A DNA stretch of 64,000 nucleotides. It comes from Planktosalinus sp963975935. Lineage in GTDB: Bacteria > Bacteroidota > Bacteroidia > Flavobacteriales > Flavobacteriaceae. Within the stretch, counting starts at the first letter, position 1. Every line of letters starts with the position of its first letter. Under the pieces are notes generated by a model, which was not told where the DNA came from, searched no databases, and was given only the letters and a program-made list of their open reading frames with translations. This document shows positions 17,395 through 25,902 of this stretch, in pieces. The DNA is taken from contig CAXBIQ010000010.1 of assembly GCA_963975935.1 (NCBI GenBank), positions 1 to 64,000 on the forward strand. Direction: 5' to 3'. Made by a program: the position numbers and the translations under genes.

Positions 17395-17613
17395 ATGAAA
17401 ACAGTGCTGGTATTTAAAACATCGGTAAGTAAAAAGAAGGAGGTCAGGCAACTAAAACCTGTATTGAACGAACTCCTCCCCAAAGGGGATTTCTGGAATT
17501 TTGACCTAGAGGACTGTGACAACATCCTTCGTGTGGAAACACAAACCCTTCACCCTACCCTTGTTTTAAATGCCCTGCACACCATGGGGTATGTGTGTGA
17601 GGAACTGGATTGA
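17395..17613 (+). CDS. Small HMA-like hypothetical protein
   Basis: 72 residues from the ATG at 17395; earlier in-frame starts would overlap the DinB gene. The pattern MKTVLVFKTSVSKKKEVRQL ... DNILRVET ... VLNALHTMGYVCEELD has the beta-alpha-beta-beta-alpha-beta outline of the heavy-metal-associated fold, but the CxxC metal site is absent. Function unknown. It is probably co-transcribed with DinB. Confidence 0.7.
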   Translation: MKTVLVFKTSVSKKKEVRQLKPVLNELLPKGDFWNFDLEDCDNILRVETQTLHPTLVLNALHTMGYVCEELD

Positions 17614-17656
17614 TGGGTATGCAGCTTTAAACCATTACAAGCGTATTATAAGCCTT

Positions 17657-18202
17657 TTATAATAACTTCGCTATTTTCAAGACCGTATTCCAATTGCGGG
17701 TGGTTACGTGTTTACCATAGGTCTTTTCAAGAATGTTCATAGCATCGGTGGTTTTGGTCTTGGAAACATTCAGATAACTGATGACCTCACTGTCTGTAAA
17801 ACCAATGATATGGAATGCCCCGTCTGAGGAAACCCAGGGCAAATCCAATGGATTTTCTATAAGGGTCTCATTGATAAAGGTCACATACAAACGGATGTTC
17901 TTATGGGTTTCCACTTCCTTAAATGGGGCTGATGATACCATTTTATGGACCTCCTCCCCATTTCTTACCACAACAGGCACGGGAAAACCAAACGTTTGTT
18001 CCAATTGGTCACTGAGTTGAGCCTCCAGTTTCTTTGCGTCTGTCTCCGGGCCGGTAAACACCACATTACCGGAATTAAGCAAAGTTTTTACATGAGCAAA
18101 ACCCATCGCTTCCATCATAGCTTTAAGAGCCGCCATCGGGACTTTTTTATGGCCGCCCACATTGATGCCGCGAAGGAGGGCGATATAGGTTTGCTTGTTC
18201 AT
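17657..18202 (-). CDS. DUF1697 domain protein
   Basis: 181 residues opening TYIALLRGINVGGHKKVPMA, the strongest DUF1697 signature, with LLNSGNVVF near residue 40-50 and the conserved end TTRNWNTVLKIAKL. Function of the family is not established. Its ATG shares one base with the stop of the YdeI-like gene upstream (TAATG), so the two are translationally coupled. Confidence 0.9.
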   Translation of the reverse strand: MNKQTYIALLRGINVGGHKKVPMAALKAMMEAMGFAHVKTLLNSGNVVFTGPETDAKKLEAQLSDQLEQTFGFPVPVVVRNGEEVHKMVSSAPFKEVETHKNIRLYVTFINETLIENPLDLPWVSSDGAFHIIGFTDSEVISYLNVSKTKTTDAMNILEKTYGKHVTTRNWNTVLKIAKLL

Positions 18203-18678
18203 TATTTTTGATTTTCACTGATATCTTGCATCTGTTTCAGGATGTCTGCTATTCGGTTTACTTTTTCTGTATCGGTTTTGACCTGGTATACCCAATCTGT
18301 CAGGGCATTTTGTCTGAAAGGAATCAAAGATTGAAAAGCCTCTAATGCTCCGGGTTCAACCTTTAAGCACAAAAGGAGTTCCTCGCGAACTGCCTCCGGG
18401 GTCTCATCTCTATACAGGATGACTTCCACCCTATCCCCCGCCTCTTTCCCAATATGCTTCCTGATTTTGGCATTGACAGGAAGGAACAGTTTCCCATTGC
18501 CCATCGGTTGTAGTTTAAATTTTTCAATGGGATACCCATCAATACTGCCCTTCACTTGCACCCAACCAAAGGGCGTGTTTTTACCTGGTGAAACCTCAGG
18601 AATTTCCGCATAGGTCCAGCCGCCTTTTCCTTTAAATTTTTGGAGCATATAGGTTTTATGTACCAAAGGGCTGTTCAT
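18202..18678 (-). CDS. YdeI/OmpD-associated family protein (DUF1905)
   Basis: 158 residues with a DUF1905 beta-barrel of about 90 residues (GWTYAEIP, FGWVQVKGSIDG, FLPVNAKIRKHIGKEAGD) followed by a helical YdeI-like tail rich in Q and K (FQSLIPFRQNALTDWV). Members are reported to protect against cationic peptides or bacteriocins, but that is a family-level statement only. Downstream gene overlaps by one base; the WYL regulator lies 6 bp upstream, suggesting one operon of three genes. Confidence 0.85.
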   Translation of the reverse strand: MNSPLVHKTYMLQKFKGKGGWTYAEIPEVSPGKNTPFGWVQVKGSIDGYPIEKFKLQPMGNGKLFLPVNAKIRKHIGKEAGDRVEVILYRDETPEAVREELLLCLKVEPGALEAFQSLIPFRQNALTDWVYQVKTDTEKVNRIADILKQMQDISENQK

Positions 18679-18684
18679 CGGTTG

Positions 18685-19641
18685 TTACAATTTATCAGCA
18701 ATGGACTTAGAGAGTTCCTTCACCCGTTGCTTTAAACTTTCGGGCTCGAGGATTTCGGCATAGTCGCCAAACATCATATACCAACGTGCAAAACTCTCGT
18801 GGATGTGCCGCGACATAAATGTCATTTCCATGTACCTGCCTTTCTCCTTTTCAGAAACAAAGCCGTAATACTTCCTGCCGCTCCTGAGGTGTTTTACTAT
18901 ACTTTTATCCACCAGGATACGCACCTTCACCGCTGTTTTGTCCGGGTCGTTTGCCAAAAAATGATCCAGCGGGTTGTGTTCCCGTGAAAAAGTAATATCC
19001 GTTCGTTGAATGTGCTCAATCCTGTCGGTACGGAATTGCCTGTAATCTTCCCGCAAATGACAATAGGCCATCATATACCAGTGGTGGCTTTCGTGAAAAA
19101 GGCCCACGGGCTCGATATTACGTTGAGTAGCAATTTCGGAATCCTGAGCCAGGTAAGTCATCTTCACCTGCTTCTTTTCGGCGATGCTTTCAAAGAGGGT
19201 TTGCAGTGCATGGGGTACCTTTTCATTGAACAACGCTTCTTCAGGTTCCATCATTATATGCGACTCGATGGCGCTCACCCAGTCTTTTTCGCTGCCGCGC
19301 AACACTGATTTCAGCTTGAACATAGCCGATTCAAAATAAGAGCCCAGACCTTTGTCGGTAAACTTCTGCATCAGCTTTTCGGCGGCCACAAAGCTGCCGG
19401 CCTCTTCGCGTGTGAACATCACCGGCGGCAAGCGGTAGCCGTCCACAATGGAATAGCCCACACCGGCCTCGCTGTAAATAGGCACCCCCGAAGCTTCCAG
19501 CGTCCTGATATCACGATAAATGGTGCGCAAGCTCACCTCAAAGCGGTCGGCCAACTCCTGGGCCTTTACCACCCTTTTGGATTGTAACTGGATGAGGATG
19601 GCGACAATGCGGTCAAATCGCTTTGGGGTGTCTATACTCAT
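18685..19641 (-). CDS. WYL-domain HTH transcriptional regulator (YafY type)
   Basis: About 318 residues from the ATG at 19641 (MSIDTPKRFDRIVAIL); a longer frame upstream lacks family similarity. Residues of about 1-60 form an HTH-11 domain (LADRFEVSLRTIYRDIRTLEASG). The WYL domain follows, with GLFHESHHWYMMAYCHLREDYR around residues 190-212 and a WCX tail. WYL domains sense nucleic-acid or nucleotide ligands. It heads a minus-strand operon with YdeI and DUF1697, and its 5' region faces the operator at 19825-19859, so it is one candidate for binding the TGACA-N6-TGTCA sites. Confidence 0.9.
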   Translation of the reverse strand: MSIDTPKRFDRIVAILIQLQSKRVVKAQELADRFEVSLRTIYRDIRTLEASGVPIYSEAGVGYSIVDGYRLPPVMFTREEAGSFVAAEKLMQKFTDKGLGSYFESAMFKLKSVLRGSEKDWVSAIESHIMMEPEEALFNEKVPHALQTLFESIAEKKQVKMTYLAQDSEIATQRNIEPVGLFHESHHWYMMAYCHLREDYRQFRTDRIEHIQRTDITFSREHNPLDHFLANDPDKTAVKVRILVDKSIVKHLRSGRKYYGFVSEKEKGRYMEMTFMSRHIHESFARWYMMFGDYAEILEPESLKQRVKELSKSIADKL

Positions 19642-19824
19642 AACACGTTGATAGATTTCCCAAAGATACTGTTTAAGACGAAAATACAATTTAACAAAAT
19701 TTGATTTCTAGTTGGCTTCACCTCTTTTGATCATTAAGAGGTAATGATTAATATCTGTTATTGGGGCTGTTATTTTTACAAGAGGTTGTTTTGATTTGTA
19801 CACTACAAAGGAAACAACCCATAA

Positions 19825-19859
19825 TGACAACCCTGTGTCAAGAGGGGGCCACTTTTTTG
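19825..19859 (+). promoter_or_regulatory. TGACA-N6-TGTCA operator, copy 3, degenerate -7 box
   Basis: TGACA-ACCCTG-TGTCA at 19825-19840, then 11 bp and CTTTTTTG at 19852-19859. The spacer differs from the other copies, but the palindrome and the position of TTTG are kept exactly. Confidence 0.55.
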
Positions 19860-19886
19860 ACACTTAATTTGTTCTTCATTCAGAAA

Positions 19887-19930
19887 TGTCGCATTTCACC
19901 CTTTAAGTTGTCGCCTTTACACCTTTAAAA
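19887..19930 (+). promoter_or_regulatory. Tandem pair of 22-bp putative AraC-type sites
   Basis: Two direct repeats with an exact 22-bp period, each TGTCG followed by a C/A-rich block and CCTTTAA. The second copy matches 14916-14937 best. The pair ends 16 bp before a possible -7 box TATCTTTA (19947-19954), the usual layout of an AraC-activated promoter. It would drive the SnoaL operon. Confidence 0.6.
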
Positions 19931-19961
19931 ATTGTAAACTCCTCAATATCTTTACGTTATC

Positions 19962-19983
19962 AAAAAAAAAAAAAAAAAAAAAA
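19962..19983. repeat. Run of 22 adenines
   Basis: A 22-base poly(A) tract ends 6 bp before the SnoaL start codon, within the 5' leader. Such a run is prone to slippage in vivo and in sequencing. Confidence 0.9.
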
Positions 19984-19989
19984 CCGCCA

Positions 19990-20379
19990 ATGACAACAAA
20001 TGCACTCATGTTAAAACAGTTTAATGACGCTTTCGCGAAAGGCGATACCCACTATATCGCAGAACAGGTAACCGATGACATTGTATGGGAGATGGTGGGC
20101 GAGTTTCATCTAAAGGGAAAGGAAGCTTTTCAAAACAGCTTACGCGAAATGGAAAGCGTGGAAACTCTGGATATGCAAATCTTAAACACCATTACCCAAG
20201 GAAGGACCGCCGCCGTTAACGGAACGATGAAAATCAAGGAAGCTTCCGGAGAAGTAAAGTCCTTCGGGTTTTGTGATGTGTATGAATTCAACGGCTTTAA
20301 AAATGCCAAAATCAAAAAGATGACTTCCTATGTCTCGCCCATTAAATTACAGCAACCTGACAAAACACTAAAGCGATGA
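19990..20379 (+). CDS. SnoaL/NTF2-like protein
   Basis: 129 residues, a cone-shaped NTF2-like fold: LKQFNDAFAKGDTHYIAEQV, DIVWEMVGEFHLKGKEAF and the CDVYEFNGFKNAKIKKMTSY ending are typical of SnoaL-like proteins. Function could be ligand binding or isomerisation. It starts an operon whose next gene overlaps by 4 bp. The promoter region is unusually loaded: operator copy 3, two 22-bp repeats and a 22-A tract. Confidence 0.85.
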   Translation: MTTNALMLKQFNDAFAKGDTHYIAEQVTDDIVWEMVGEFHLKGKEAFQNSLREMESVETLDMQILNTITQGRTAAVNGTMKIKEASGEVKSFGFCDVYEFNGFKNAKIKKMTSYVSPIKLQQPDKTLKR

Positions 20380-20795
20380 AAAACCCAACCACAATCAAAA
20401 TAGCCACAGAAGTAAGCGCACCCGTACACACGGTATGGGACGTGTGGAACACCCCGGAACATATCGTCAACTGGAGTGCCGCCTCGCCGGACTGGCATAC
20501 TACCGAAGCAGCAATCGACCTGCGGGAAGGCGGGCAATTCAACAGCCGTATGGAAGCCAAAGACGGCAGCACAGTCTTTGACTTCACGGGAACTTTTGAC
20601 CGTGTGAAAGCACACGAGCACCTTGCTTATACCTTAGCTGACGGCAGGAAAGTAAGTGTTGACTTTCGTGCAAACGGCAATACGACTACAATAGAAGAAC
20701 GCTTTGAGGCCGAAAACATAAACAGCCGGGAACTACAGCAACAAGGCTGGCAAGCCATACTTGACAACTTTAAAAAATATACCGAATCACTATAA
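20376..20795 (+). CDS. SRPBCC (AHSA1-like) domain protein
   Basis: 139 residues, single SRPBCC domain: IKIATEVSAPVHTVWDVWNT, the WHTTEAAIDLREGGQF strand pair and the terminal GWQAILDNFKKYTESL helix. It overlaps the SnoaL gene by 4 bp (ATGA) and is followed by a VOC gene. The ligand is unknown. Confidence 0.88.
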   Translation: MKNPTTIKIATEVSAPVHTVWDVWNTPEHIVNWSAASPDWHTTEAAIDLREGGQFNSRMEAKDGSTVFDFTGTFDRVKAHEHLAYTLADGRKVSVDFRANGNTTTIEERFEAENINSRELQQQGWQAILDNFKKYTESL

Positions 20796-20829
20796 AAACA
20801 AACTCACTAACTCACTAACTCACTAACTA

Positions 20830-21270
20830 ATGACAACACTAAACCCCTATTTAAATTTCAACGGCAACGCTAAAGAAGCATTCAACTTTTACAAATCTGT
20901 TTTTGGCGGTGAATTCTTAGGGCTGCAACGCTTTAAGGACATGCCCGAAGATGAAAAAAGCCCCGGTCACCTCCCGGAGGAATACCAAGACCTGATCTTG
21001 CATATCGCACTGCCCATAGGCAACAACATCCTGATGGCGTCAGATTGTATAGAGGCTTTTGGCCAGAAGGCGGTATTTGGGAGCAGCAATTACATTTCGG
21101 TTCAGCCTGACAGTGAAGCAGAGACCCGAAGGATATTCAACGGTCTTTCCGCCGGTGGCGAAATAGAAATGCCGCTTGAGGAAATGTTTTGGGGCGACCT
21201 CTTTGGAAGCTTTACGGATAAGTTTGGGATTAAGTGGATGGTGAACTTTGAATTGAAAAAGGAGTCATAA
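20830..21270 (+). CDS. VOC family protein (PhnB/YjdN type)
   Basis: 146 residues. The start LNPYLNFNGNAKEAFNFYKSVFGG and the later EMPLEEMFWGDLFGSFTDKFGIKWMVNF are the signature of the PhnB-like branch of the vicinal oxygen chelate superfamily. These are often dimeric, metal-dependent or ligand-sequestering proteins. The three CACTAACT words just upstream (20806-20828) form a small tandem repeat in the leader. Confidence 0.9.
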   Translation: MTTLNPYLNFNGNAKEAFNFYKSVFGGEFLGLQRFKDMPEDEKSPGHLPEEYQDLILHIALPIGNNILMASDCIEAFGQKAVFGSSNYISVQPDSEAETRRIFNGLSAGGEIEMPLEEMFWGDLFGSFTDKFGIKWMVNFELKKES

Positions 21271-21404
21271 GAGAAAACATCAGTATTTCAGGATAAACAT
21301 TTTATAAAAACCACGGATGAGCTGGTATCGCTTTTCCATCAGGAAAGCAGGTGCATCAATTATAACAAATAATCAATCAACTTGAACAAAAAAAAACCAA
21401 CACA

Positions 21405-21779
21405 ATGAAAACAACCAAAATCATATTCTGGGCAAGCACGATACTTATCTTTTTATTTCAAGGGGTCATGCCCGCTTTAACCGGCAATACCGAAATGGCA
21501 AAAGAAGGGCTCAGGCATTTGGGCTATCCTGACTACTTTGGCACGGCATTAACGGTCGCCAAAATTCTGGGGGCCATCGTGCTCATCCTTCCACAACTAC
21601 CAAAAAGAGTCAAAGAATGGGCGTATGCAGGTTTTACGTTTGACTTTATCTTTGCGGCCATTAGTCTTTGGGCAGTGGACGGCTTCAGTGGGGAAGTATT
21701 CTTCCCTATCATCGTGCTTGCTGTATTGATGGTTTCCTATTTCAGCTACCACAAACTACAGAAAAGCAAAGCCCAATAA
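21405..21779 (+). CDS. DoxX-like membrane protein
   Basis: 124 residues with four membrane segments (IIFWASTILIFLFQGVM, AKILGAIVLILPQLP, WAYAGFTFDFIFAAISLWAV, FFPIIVLAVLMVSYFSY). GLRHLGYPDYFGTAL is the typical DoxX_2 motif between the first two. Members of the family are linked to redox or sulfur stress; no partner is assigned here. Confidence 0.87.
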   Translation: MKTTKIIFWASTILIFLFQGVMPALTGNTEMAKEGLRHLGYPDYFGTALTVAKILGAIVLILPQLPKRVKEWAYAGFTFDFIFAAISLWAVDGFSGEVFFPIIVLAVLMVSYFSYHKLQKSKAQ

Positions 21780-21861
21780 TTTCATTATACTGGTTGTCCA
21801 AATAAGAAATTTTGCTGAATTTTGACAACCCCAACCATTCATCTAACTCATCCATCAAAAA

Positions 21862-23283
21862 ATGAACGTAGAGAATCCTCAAACCCATTCCATAAAAAAG
21901 GCCACACTCTGGCAGGAATTAAAAAACGCCCTACGCGGCACAGATTCTGATTATACTACAATTGGACTCCGTCGGGCAATCTTCTTACTGGCTGTCCCCA
22001 TGATTCTGGAACTGGTCATGGAATCCACCTTTGCCGTGGTGGATATCTATTTTGTCGGGAAGCTGGGATCCTCGGCAGTAGCAACTGTGGGGCTGACAGA
22101 AACCTACTTATTTTTGCTGTATTCGGTCGCTATGGGATTGGCCATGGCCGTCACAGCCATCATTGCCCGCAGGATAGGCGAAAAGAAAACAGAGGATGCC
22201 GGCACTTCGGCGGTACAATCCATCATTATTGCCTTTTTGGTATCAGTCCCATTTGCCGTGGGCGGCATCTTCTTTTCAAAAGAGTTACTCGCATTAATGG
22301 GGGGTGATACCTGGGTCATTGAGGAAGGCTATCGCTATACCCAATGGATGCTTGGCGGCAACGCAGTGATTGTCTTCCTGTTTGTTATCAATGCCATTTT
22401 CCGAGGTGCCGGAGATGCCGCTATCGCGATGCGGGTGTTGTGGATTGCAAACGGAATCAATATCATTCTCGACCCCATACTTATTTTTGGCTGGGGGTTC
22501 ATCCCGGCCATGGGTATTGAAGGTGCAGCTATTGCCACAACCATAGGCCGGGGCATTGGAGTGGCAATACAACTATGTGTACTTTTTAAAGGCGGGAAGA
22601 AAATCAGGGTGCATGTTTCACATTTGAAAGTGGATGTAAAAGCGATGTTGAACATAATACGCACCTCAGTAGGTGGTGTGGGTCAAATGATTGTGGCGAT
22701 GACCTCGTGGATCTTTTTGATGCGCATCCTGGCCGATGTGGGCAGCGAGGCCGTGGCCGGGGCGACCATCGCGTTGCGTCTTATGTTATTCACGTTGATG
22801 CCCGCCTGGGGCTTGTCAAATGCCGCAGCCACCCTGGTGGGGCAAAACCTGGGAGCCGAACGACCCGACAGGGCAGAATCGTCGGTCTGGAAAATTGGAG
22901 TGTATAATATGATTTTCCTGATTAGTGTTTCCATTATCTACTTCTTTTTTAACGAGGCCTTGATGGGGATTTTCACTGATGATGCCCGTGTGATAGCCAT
23001 TGGCGGTGAGTGGATCAGGATACTCTCCTACTCCTTTTTTGTGTACGGCTGGTGGATGGTCTCCACGCAAGCATTTAACGGTGCCGGGGACACACAAACA
23101 CCCACCAAGATCAACCTGGTGTTTTTCTGGTTGATCCAGATCCCGCTGGCTTATTTATTGGCCATTCATTTGGATTGGCAGCATTCGGGCGTGTTCTGGG
23201 CGGTGTTCTTTTCTGAAACTTCCGTGGGCTTGTTTACCTTGTGGTTGTTTACAAAAGGAAAATGGAAAACCATCAAAGTGTAA
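21862..23283 (+). CDS. MATE family efflux transporter
   Basis: 473 residues with about 12 membrane segments. The N-terminal LAVPMILELVMESTFAVVDIYFVGKLG and a mid-protein FRGAGDAAIAMRVLWIANGINIILDP are MATE signatures, and the C-terminal half has the matching FNGAGDTQTPTKINLVFFW repeat. The N-terminal 35 residues are a soluble extension. It follows the VOC and DoxX genes and could export toxic products handled by that cluster; this link is inference. Confidence 0.93.
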   Translation: MNVENPQTHSIKKATLWQELKNALRGTDSDYTTIGLRRAIFLLAVPMILELVMESTFAVVDIYFVGKLGSSAVATVGLTETYLFLLYSVAMGLAMAVTAIIARRIGEKKTEDAGTSAVQSIIIAFLVSVPFAVGGIFFSKELLALMGGDTWVIEEGYRYTQWMLGGNAVIVFLFVINAIFRGAGDAAIAMRVLWIANGINIILDPILIFGWGFIPAMGIEGAAIATTIGRGIGVAIQLCVLFKGGKKIRVHVSHLKVDVKAMLNIIRTSVGGVGQMIVAMTSWIFLMRILADVGSEAVAGATIALRLMLFTLMPAWGLSNAAATLVGQNLGAERPDRAESSVWKIGVYNMIFLISVSIIYFFFNEALMGIFTDDARVIAIGGEWIRILSYSFFVYGWWMVSTQAFNGAGDTQTPTKINLVFFWLIQIPLAYLLAIHLDWQHSGVFWAVFFSETSVGLFTLWLFTKGKWKTIKV

Positions 23284-23437
23284 TTTAAAATTATAAACTT
23301 TAAAAAAACGATATATCCGCCAACCCGAAGTGAATATTCCTAAGTATAAGTATTTACAGCATAATTCCTAAAATTACCACAAGTCTTCTTTTAAACAATA
23401 TATTCTTTTTAAATTAGCTAAAACAACACAAGGAGCT

Positions 23438-24865
23438 ATGCCCAAATTTATTGATGAGGATGAAGACTTTGAAAATTTATTATCTACAAGCAACAAAGTT
23501 TTAAGAATCAATTTAAATGAAAATATCTACGGCACCTTTGCTGAAATTGGTGCAGGTCAGGAAACCGTACGCAATTTTTTCAGGTCAGGACAGGCTTCCG
23601 GTACCGTTGCCAAAACCATTAGTGCTTATGATAAGGAGTTCAGTGATGCGATTTATGGTTTGGAACCTCAAAGGAGGTATGTCACAGAAGCCCGCCTGAA
23701 AGCAATTCTTGATCATGAGACCAAGCTTATTGAAGAACGCATCTCAAGGCAAAAGCATCCCAACAAACTTTTCTTCAGTTATGCAAACACTGTTGCCACC
23801 ATAGATTTTGCTAAAAAATACAAAGGTCATGGCTGGCTGGGCATACGGTTTCAATCAGAACCCGAAGAGGAATACAGCGAAATTCTAATACACGTTCAGT
23901 TTCATGAAGCCAATGCAGCGCTACAGCAGATATCGCTTGGTATTATGGGCGTGAACCTTATCTATGGTGCCTTTTATCAATATGATCAACCCACCGAATT
24001 GCTTGCGAGCTTATATGATGAAATTAGTACTGATAAAATAGAAATAGACACCATAAACTTTACAGGACCGCTGTTTAAAAAGGTCGATAACCGCTTGATG
24101 AGCCTTAAATTGGTTAAAAATGAAATGACCCAGGCAGTTATGTTTGGGCCAGACGGGCATATGGTTTTACCCGCCAGTATATTGTATAAAAAAAACATCC
24201 TCACGCTAAGGGGAAGTTTCCGGCCGGTAACAAAGGTCAACATGAGTATGTATCAAAAGTCTCTCGAACTTTTTTTAAAAGAAAAAAAAGTAGCAAAGGA
24301 AAATACTGTAGTGCTTTTTGAAATGACACTTTCAAATTTAAAAACCGAAGGGAAGATTGATGAAAAAGATTTTCTTGAAAGAGCAGACCTCCTCTGCTCG
24401 TTGGGACAGACTGTAATGATTTCAAACTTTCAGGAATACTATAAGGTTGTTGAGTATTTTTCAGTCCATACTAAAGAAAGGCTGGGTCTCACCATGGGAG
24501 TAAATACCTTTATAGATATTTTTGATGAGAAATATTACAGACATTTGAGTGGGGGAATATTAGAGGCATTTGGAAAGTTGTTTTTCAGAAACCTGAAAGT
24601 ATATTTATACCCTCTCAAAGACCCTGAAACCGGAAAAATTACCACAAGCGAAAATCTGAAAGTACACCCCCGCATGAAAGAACTCTACAAATTCTTTAAA
24701 GAAAACGGGCGTGTGGTTGATATAACCGATTATGATCCGGATTTATTGGACATTTATTCAAGAGAGGTTTATGCAATGATTTCAGAAGGTAAAAGTGGCT
24801 GGGAAGAAATGCTTCCTGAAAAAACCGCAGCTATGATTAAAGAAAATAATATGTTTCAAAAATAA
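23438..24865 (+). CDS. Conserved protein of unknown function
   Basis: 475 residues, no signal peptide, acidic N-terminus (IDEDEDFENLL). No family is recognised with certainty; long proteins of this type are sometimes given adenylyltransferase or TonB-receptor names in annotation, and neither is supported by motifs seen here. Conserved-looking blocks are GQETVRNFFRSGQASGTVAKTISAYD, EPQRRYVTEARL, HVQFHEANAALQQ and SGGILEAFGKLFFRNLKVYLYP. It is preceded by an AGGAG sequence 5-9 bp before the ATG, a true Shine-Dalgarno, which is uncommon in this window. Confidence 0.75.
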   Translation: MPKFIDEDEDFENLLSTSNKVLRINLNENIYGTFAEIGAGQETVRNFFRSGQASGTVAKTISAYDKEFSDAIYGLEPQRRYVTEARLKAILDHETKLIEERISRQKHPNKLFFSYANTVATIDFAKKYKGHGWLGIRFQSEPEEEYSEILIHVQFHEANAALQQISLGIMGVNLIYGAFYQYDQPTELLASLYDEISTDKIEIDTINFTGPLFKKVDNRLMSLKLVKNEMTQAVMFGPDGHMVLPASILYKKNILTLRGSFRPVTKVNMSMYQKSLELFLKEKKVAKENTVVLFEMTLSNLKTEGKIDEKDFLERADLLCSLGQTVMISNFQEYYKVVEYFSVHTKERLGLTMGVNTFIDIFDEKYYRHLSGGILEAFGKLFFRNLKVYLYPLKDPETGKITTSENLKVHPRMKELYKFFKENGRVVDITDYDPDLLDIYSREVYAMISEGKSGWEEMLPEKTAAMIKENNMFQK

Positions 24866-25001
24866 TTCAGATCAGTCAAGCACCATTTTTGCTCTGAATA
24901 ATTAAAATTTCAAGCTTATTTTAAGTGTTTAACATAATTTTTTAAGAAAATAAATTCATTATTCATACTTTTATAATGTTTAACAAAAAAAAGCACTAAC
25001 C

Positions 25002-25511
25002 ATGAAAAACATTTTAATGATTTTAGCAGTAATAGCAATAGGTTTTACAGCCTGTGAGGATCAAAACAAGAACTTATCTGAAGAATTTGATAAGCTTCAA
25101 AAAGAAAGTGACAGCATATCAGAAGCCCACAGCGCTTTGAAGGCTCAGCACGAACAATACAAAGTAGATCACTCTGCAATTTCACAACAAATCGCCGGTC
25201 AGGAATTAGAAGATTCCACCTGGCTGGAAGACCTTGCCAGACATGAAGTTATTCTTCAAAATCACGAAGCTCAAATGGCAAAACACGAGGAATTTCTTAA
25301 AGGTCATCAAGAATTAAAAAACACGTTCAGCACACTTACAGCTGAGCAGATGGAAGAGCAAATTTCAATGATGAGAGACAATCATGATGCTATCAAGAAT
25401 GACCACGACACTATGAGGAAAGATCATGACCAAATTAGGGATGAATTGGAGTCCATTCGTGAAAACGTAAACAATGCTGTAGAAGTAGATGCAGAGGAAA
25501 CTGACGGATAA
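25002..25511 (+). CDS. Lipoprotein with histidine-heptad coiled coil
   Basis: 169 residues. A lipoprotein signal ends at the lipobox GFTAC (C18). The rest is predicted entirely helical with heptads of the form H-x-x-hydrophobic-x-x-x. Histidines lie exactly 7 apart in three blocks: 43, 50, 57; 81, 88, 95, 102; and 128, 135, 142. The His would take the a position and I, L, F, M or Y the d position. No enzyme motif is seen. It has its own terminator. A periplasmic metal- or pH-responsive rod is one possibility. Confidence 0.8.
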   Translation: MKNILMILAVIAIGFTACEDQNKNLSEEFDKLQKESDSISEAHSALKAQHEQYKVDHSAISQQIAGQELEDSTWLEDLARHEVILQNHEAQMAKHEEFLKGHQELKNTFSTLTAEQMEEQISMMRDNHDAIKNDHDTMRKDHDQIRDELESIRENVNNAVEVDAEETDG

Positions 25512-25550
25512 ATAACTTCCAACATCCTAATTTTACTAATATTTTAAGAA

Positions 25551-25577
25551 AAAATCCGGAGTTTTCCGGATTTTTTT
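25551..25577 (+). terminator. Rho-independent terminator
   Basis: AATCCGGA-GTTT-TCCGGATT stem followed by seven T, 40 bp after the coiled-coil lipoprotein gene. Confidence 0.88.
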
Positions 25578-25857
25578 GTTCCTCTTCGCTTTACAAAATT
25601 GCATTTTGTACGCTATTAACGACAAGATTTGCAGAATCTTTTTACATCCGGCGCTGGAAATATAAAAGTGAAAGCTGACGCTTTCTCACTTTTTTTGTTC
25701 CCTTTCGCTTTACAAAACTTCGTTTTGTGCGCTATTAATGACAAGATTTGCAGAATCTTTTTACATCCGGCGCTGGAAATACAAAAGTGAAAGCTGACGC
25801 TTTCTCACTTTTTTTGTTCCCTTTCGCTTTACAAAACTTCGTTTTGTGCGCTTCAGG
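25578..25857. repeat. 119-bp tandem repeat (two full units and a partial third)
   Basis: Units start at 25578, 25697 and 25816, an exact period of 119. Each holds a hairpin ACAAAAC-TTC-GTTTTGT (degenerate in unit 1), the words GACAAGATTTG and ACATCC...GAAATA shared with the nearby tRNA-Pro ends, and a terminator-like GTGAAAGC-TGAC-GCTTTCTCAC stem followed by T. The third unit stops after the first hairpin, next to the terminator of the tRNA. Confidence 0.92.
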
Positions 25858-25859
25858 GA

Positions 25860-25896
25860 ACAAAAAAAGTGATTTACTCTCGTAAATCACTTTTGT
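25860..25896 (-). terminator. Terminator of tRNA-Pro(GGG)
   Basis: On the minus strand AAGTGATTTAC-GAGA-GTAAATCACTT is followed by TTTTT, a few bases after the tRNA 3' end. Confidence 0.85.
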
Positions 25897-25902
25897 GCTT
25901 GT

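Noticed and set aside
21792..21830. Inverted repeat GGTTGTC...GACAACC before the second MATE gene as an operator or terminator
   Set aside because: The arms are 25 bp apart and no T run or promoter geometry supports it; it only partly resembles operator copy 3.
25578..25857. Tandem repeats as a CRISPR array
   Set aside because: Units are 119 bp and nearly identical along their whole length, with no short repeat plus variable spacer pattern, and no cas gene is near.
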